The notes beneath the pieces are model-generated. The model was not told the origin of the DNA, did no database searches, and saw only the letters and a program-made list of their open reading frames with translations. The translations under genes were made by a program, and so were the position numbers. This document shows positions 4,341-7,848 of a DNA stretch of 7,848 nucleotides, piece by piece; position 1 is the first letter of the stretch, and each line of letters opens with the position of its first letter. Origin of the DNA: an uncultured Alphaproteobacteria bacterium (GTDB lineage: Bacteria > Pseudomonadota > Alphaproteobacteria > Rs-D84); the NCBI GenBank assembly GCA_904502245.1, contig CAJGDN010000044.1:1-7848 (forward strand), read 5' to 3'.

Positions 4341-6730
4341 GCTGCAATACTGTGCGAACGGTTATAACCCGAAATTATTGCACCACGTTGTTTGTCCAGA
4401 TTTTTTTGTGCTTTTTTTGCGCTTAGATATCTAACCCAGTTATACATTGGTCCCATTTTTGTGTTTCTACCTGTTTCCAATCTGTTCCAATACAGTGCCA
4501 ATTGTTCCATTTCATCAAAATGATTTGCGTCCCAGTTATTAACTTCGGCTTCGTGTCGCGGTATTTGGGCATTCAGTTGATTTAATAATTCTGTACCATT
4601 AACCAGGTTGTCTAATTCGTCTTGTTTTACTGACAAATTAGATGCATCCCGCAGTGCGTTTTGTTTGCTTGTTATTAAATCCGTTATTTTGGTTGTCAGG
4701 GTTGTGCGCAATGCCCCAGGAATTGCGGTTGACAGTGTTGGTACCGCCGGCATGTCAACAAACGAAGCGGTGGCTGTATCATATCTTGCCCCCTCCAGAT
4801 TATTCAAGAAATCATTAATGACGTTAATATCATTGTTCGGAATAACTGGATTTCCGGTCATTGGGTCATATAACGCATATACCAAATCTTCTTTTTTGAG
4901 TTGCAAATCTGCGGCCGATGCTTCGGACGATGCTTGTAGTGGGGTTATAGCTGTTTCTATATCTGTTTTTGCAACGTCATAAGTTCTGCCGGCCAAAATT
5001 CCATCAACTGTTGCCTGGGTTGTGGTTCGTTGGGCGCGCTCATTAATCAACAGATTATTCAAATTGGTTTTTTCTTGCGCCTGCTCACGCAGATAGTCGT
5101 CGTGTGCATTTTTAAAATTCTGTGATTTTGTGTTGTCTGAATAGCTTTTAATTTTACGGCCTGACATTTTAAACGCATTTCCTGCCATTGTAATACCGTA
5201 TCCAATCCCCATAAATGCAAACTTGATACTTTTGTCTAATGCGTTTGTAACAAATTTTACACCTTCGTTCTTGTTCCAGGACAACTTACCATCAGAAAAT
5301 ATGCTCAAATTTTCTTTGCTTAGCGTATCCATAATCTTGCTGGTTGTGAAATCATAATGCATAACAGAAATCAATTCCAGTGCAGTTTCTGCCTCTGCTT
5401 TTTTTCCTTCTTTGACTGCGCGAATGATAACCTCTTTTACCAGGGCTTGCATATGCGTACCGTTTTTCAATGCGCCCGCCCATACCTTTGACAGTTTTGG
5501 GTCGTTTTGCAGGGCTTTCATGGTTGATTCAAACCATTTCAGGTGCTTAACAGATGTAAAATCACGCGCAGCGGTTAATTTTTCTTTTGCGGTACCAATG
5601 TTTTTTAACGCGCCGTCCAATCCATCTGTTTTATTAAATCCTTTGGTCAGATGCTTTGCTATGGCCTTGGCCTGGGGTGAAAAGAATAATCTATCACCGC
5701 GCAGTTTTTCATATTTTGAAAAACAGTCTGAATAAGTGTCCGACCACCATTCTGCCAGACGTTCCGGCATGGTCAATGTATCTTCGCGTTTTGGCTGAAC
5801 ATAATCTTCGCTTTGTGGGTCGTCATATGATTGACTTTTTATCGCCTTGTTTAACGGTCCTGAAATTTTTCCATTATCGTGTTGTTCAAAAACCTCACGA
5901 ATTTTTGATTTTTTGTGCAACGTGTTCAGCAGAATGGAATATTCGTTTTTAAACTGTTGCAATCTAAATGGGTCAATGCGATCGTCATACCAATTTTGAT
6001 AGTCGTGCAAATCTGGTATGCGCGAATTTGGAATTCCAATTTGAACCAGGTCGGATTTGTATCCCTCTATGTATCCTGCAACTGCTTCTAATTTTGCTCT
6101 AAATTTTGCACTGGTATTATATTTACCGTCTTTCAGACCTTTTTTTAAATCATCATATGAAAAATCGTCTGTCAAAATACTGTAATACCCACCTTGCAAA
6201 CGAGACTTCAGTAAATGTTCATATTTTTCCAAGAAATAATATAATGTTCCCGGCACAGTTGCTGTCGCAGGCGGCATCGGTGCCTTGTACAATCTGTTTT
6301 CAACACTTGTCTTAATTTTTTCGTATTGAAACAGATTTTTATTGCCTGTATCCGGATTTGTTCCAAAATAGTTCGCCATAAACTTTTTTGCGTCGTCATT
6401 ATATTTATAGCTTCCTTTTGCGCCATCCATTGATTGCAACGCATTTTGAAACGCCCGGAATAATTTTTCCCATTCATCATCGCTTAACCCTTCTGTTGGG
6501 TCGGCAGGATCTGGCAGCTCTTTTGGCAGATATATACTGGTTCTGGGACGAGTTATAAATTCGCCTGTCGCGGGGTCTTTTTTCAATAATTCTTCGGCCC
6601 AGATTTTCTGATTGTCAGTTGCTTTTTTGTCCTTGATATAACCACAGAATTGCACAAACTGTTCATATGGCATTTCACGGAATATCAGTCTGTTATAATA
6701 CATCGTCAAAAAATCTTTCATATTGGCCAT
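4337..6730 (-). CDS. Large orphan protein of 797 aa, mostly helical, with one hydrophobic segment
   Basis: I do not recognise a family. The ATG at 6730-6728 has AAGG seven bases upstream and a good promoter. The protein starts MANMKDFLTMYYNRLIF with no signal peptide. It is rich in K, D, N and A and appears largely alpha-helical. One Gly-rich hydrophobic stretch, AFMGIGYGITMAGNAF (505-520), could be a membrane-insertion segment. Probable coiled-coil stretches are at about 535-615 and 680-745. Three turn-like motifs recur: DPATGEF (52-58), NPDTGNK (125-131) and DPMTGNP (622-628). The C-terminus is basic (AKKAQKNLDKQRG, 771-783). A long helical protein with one hydrophobic patch next to a tail-fibre-like gene could be a structural or injected phage-type protein, such as a tape-measure or ejection protein, or a secreted effector. 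This is speculation from position and shape only. Confidence 0.8.
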   Translation of the reverse strand: MANMKDFLTMYYNRLIFREMPYEQFVQFCGYIKDKKATDNQKIWAEELLKKDPATGEFITRPRTSIYLPKELPDPADPTEGLSDDEWEKLFRAFQNALQSMDGAKGSYKYNDDAKKFMANYFGTNPDTGNKNLFQYEKIKTSVENRLYKAPMPPATATVPGTLYYFLEKYEHLLKSRLQGGYYSILTDDFSYDDLKKGLKDGKYNTSAKFRAKLEAVAGYIEGYKSDLVQIGIPNSRIPDLHDYQNWYDDRIDPFRLQQFKNEYSILLNTLHKKSKIREVFEQHDNGKISGPLNKAIKSQSYDDPQSEDYVQPKREDTLTMPERLAEWWSDTYSDCFSKYEKLRGDRLFFSPQAKAIAKHLTKGFNKTDGLDGALKNIGTAKEKLTAARDFTSVKHLKWFESTMKALQNDPKLSKVWAGALKNGTHMQALVKEVIIRAVKEGKKAEAETALELISVMHYDFTTSKIMDTLSKENLSIFSDGKLSWNKNEGVKFVTNALDKSIKFAFMGIGYGITMAGNAFKMSGRKIKSYSDNTKSQNFKNAHDDYLREQAQEKTNLNNLLINERAQRTTTQATVDGILAGRTYDVAKTDIETAITPLQASSEASAADLQLKKEDLVYALYDPMTGNPVIPNNDINVINDFLNNLEGARYDTATASFVDMPAVPTLSTAIPGALRTTLTTKITDLITSKQNALRDASNLSVKQDELDNLVNGTELLNQLNAQIPRHEAEVNNWDANHFDEMEQLALYWNRLETGRNTKMGPMYNWVRYLSAKKAQKNLDKQRGAIISGYNRSHSIAA

Positions 6731-6756
6731 GTTTTTACCTTTTTCTTATCCCACTT

Positions 6757-6785
6757 ATTATAGTGCAAAATTATCAGATTTTCAA
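6757..6785 (-). promoter_or_regulatory. Promoter of the 797-aa gene
   Basis: On the minus strand TTGAAA (6780-6785), a 17-bp spacer and TATAAT (6757-6762). The predicted start near 6750 gives a short 5' UTR of about 20 nt containing AAGG. Unlike the three phage-type leaders, there is no hairpin between the promoter and the gene. Confidence 0.8.
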
Positions 6786-6792
6786 TATTTTC

Positions 6793-6822
6793 TGTACTTT
6801 TGATGGGTGAAATGTGTATACT
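6793..6822 (+). promoter_or_regulatory. Candidate promoter of the MFS gene
   Basis: TATACT (6817-6822) is a good -10 at a suitable distance from the ATG at 6847. The best -35 is TGTACT (6793-6798) with an 18-bp spacer, which is weak. It is divergent from the promoter of the 797-aa gene, with about 7 bp between the two -35 elements. Confidence 0.45.
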
Positions 6823-6846
6823 GCCCTTCAAAGGGAATATGGAAAG

Positions 6847-7848
6847 ATGAAACGTCTGTTGTTTTCGCTGTATGGATTCGCATTTTTTAATAAATTTTTA
6901 TTGCTGACACCGGTTTATTCTATTTTTATGTTGGCAAATGGTCTGACTGATTTTCAGCTGTCTACAATGTTTATCGTGTCCGCCATTGGCACAATATTGG
7001 CCCAGGTTCCAGTTGCGTACTTGACCAATCATCTGGGACAGCGTTGGTCAATGATTGTTGGGCAAAGCCTGAAAATAATTGCAATATTGTTGTGGTTGGT
7101 ATTCCCGGGGTTAATTGGATTTGTTATTGGTATGTTATTGTGGGGTGCCCAGTCTGGATTCCGCAGTGTCGCATTCGAAGGACTGGTCTACGATTCTGTG
7201 TCTGCCAACGGCATGACAAAACAATATCTGCGTATTTTGGGACGCAAATCAACATACGAATCCGTTGGAACTGCGCTGTCTGCGACGGGGTCATTGTTGA
7301 TGTTTATGGGATACACCTGGGTCACGTGGGCATCTGTTGCTGCGATATTATTGTCTATGCTGTGTCTGTATATTAATCCGTATCGCCAGCGAACGCCTGC
7401 CACACATGTGTCGGGGTTAAAATTAAAGAAATTATTTCATACGGGCATTCGTGTTGTTTTAAAAACGCCATGTTTAATGTCTATAATGATATTGACTATA
7501 CTGGTTATTAATATCCCTTATTTGGATGATTTCCTCAGTCCGATTGCATTAAATATAGGCATTCCGACGGAATTTGTCGGGATATTACCCTTCTTTTTAT
7601 TGGTGTGCGCCACCCTGGGACAGCGTTTTGCGTACAAGTTTACACGTATGTCAGATAAATTTTTATATTCACTGATTGCGACGGTTGGTGTTGGGTACAT
7701 ATTATTTTCGTTGCTGTATACGCCTGATACGCTGTGGGTAATGGGCGTTGCGTACATGTTGTTGTGGGGTGTTTATACATTGATGTATTCGCGATTCCAA
7801 GATATGATTCCGCCGACCAATCGTTCAATTGTTTTGTCATTGTACACA
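6847..7848 (+). CDS. MFS transporter, 3' end outside the window (partial)
   Basis: The frame is open for 334 codons to the right edge with no stop. The translation is a polytopic inner-membrane protein with about ten hydrophobic helices visible, the first at about residues 4-31 (LLFSLYGFAFFNKFLLL onward). The loop after helix 2 (AYLTNHLGQRW, about 56-66) resembles MFS motif A. The segment FRSVAFEGLVYDSV followed by YLRILGR is typical of a branch of MFS permeases that share an E-x-L-x-Y-D-S motif. The substrate cannot be told; drug or metabolite efflux would fit. The ATG at 6847 has AAGGGAA about ten bases upstream and GGAAAG immediately before it. It is divergent from the 797-aa gene and has no phage character. 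Confidence 0.85.
   Translation, partial: MKRLLFSLYGFAFFNKFLLLTPVYSIFMLANGLTDFQLSTMFIVSAIGTILAQVPVAYLTNHLGQRWSMIVGQSLKIIAILLWLVFPGLIGFVIGMLLWGAQSGFRSVAFEGLVYDSVSANGMTKQYLRILGRKSTYESVGTALSATGSLLMFMGYTWVTWASVAAILLSMLCLYINPYRQRTPATHVSGLKLKKLFHTGIRVVLKTPCLMSIMILTILVINIPYLDDFLSPIALNIGIPTEFVGILPFFLLVCATLGQRFAYKFTRMSDKFLYSLIATVGVGYILFSLLYTPDTLWVMGVAYMLLWGVYTLMYSRFQDMIPPTNRSIVLSLYT

Noticed and set aside
4234..4434. 66-codon plus-strand frame opposite the leader of the tail-fibre-like gene
   Set aside because: It reads through two terminators and the antisense end of the 797-aa gene, with no RBS.
1..7848. CRISPR arrays, tRNA or rRNA genes, insertion sequences, attachment-site repeats
   Set aside because: No regularly spaced repeats, cloverleaf or CCA-ended tRNA pattern, transposase or paired direct repeats were found by reading both strands.

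Overview
The window (about 7.8 kb, AT-rich) looks like a bacterial chromosome rather than a phage genome. It carries two clear housekeeping genes, acpS and ackA, and part of an MFS permease, mixed with phage-derived genes. The AcpS C-terminal motif (SITDQ where many families have S-[IL]-S-H) and the composition suggest an AT-rich alphaproteobacterium, possibly host- or gut-associated. That placement is an inference and is not certain.

Layout. Left edge: the first 22 codons of a leftward gene. 68-439: a dense regulatory region with two divergent sigma70-type promoters, five terminator-like hairpins and a 34-codon coding remnant. 440-1297 (+): a phage-derived protein joining a Mu-F-like minor head protein C-terminus to a GH108-type muramidase with a PG_binding_3-like C-terminus. 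A bidirectional terminator separates it from the leftward acpS (1356-1733). Next on the minus strand come a 134-aa protein of unknown function behind a perfect consensus promoter (1842-2246), ackA (2348-3589), a tail-fibre-like protein with an Mtd_N-type N-terminus (3643-4209), and a 797-aa mostly helical orphan (4337-6730). A divergent promoter region then leads to the rightward MFS transporter, which runs off the right edge (6847-7848).

The most interesting signal is regulatory. Three genes (the muramidase fusion, the tail-fibre-like gene and the left-edge gene) share one leader plan: a strong extended -10 promoter, an intrinsic terminator starting almost at the transcription start and ending about 32-33 nt after it, a second terminator, then the RBS and gene. 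Two of the three genes are phage-derived. The plan resembles lambda pR'-tR', where a Q-type antiterminator releases late genes. I propose that these genes belong to a dispersed, domesticated phage-like system (GTA, tailocin or lysis/adhesion module) switched on by processive antitermination or attenuation. No antiterminator, portal, terminase, sheath or holin gene is visible here, so this remains a hypothesis.

The other leftward genes use ordinary promoters. The 797-aa gene has a TTGAAA-17-TATAAT promoter and a short 5' UTR. ackA lies 53 bp behind the tail-fibre-like gene and has only a weak promoter of its own, so it may depend partly on the regulated upstream transcript.
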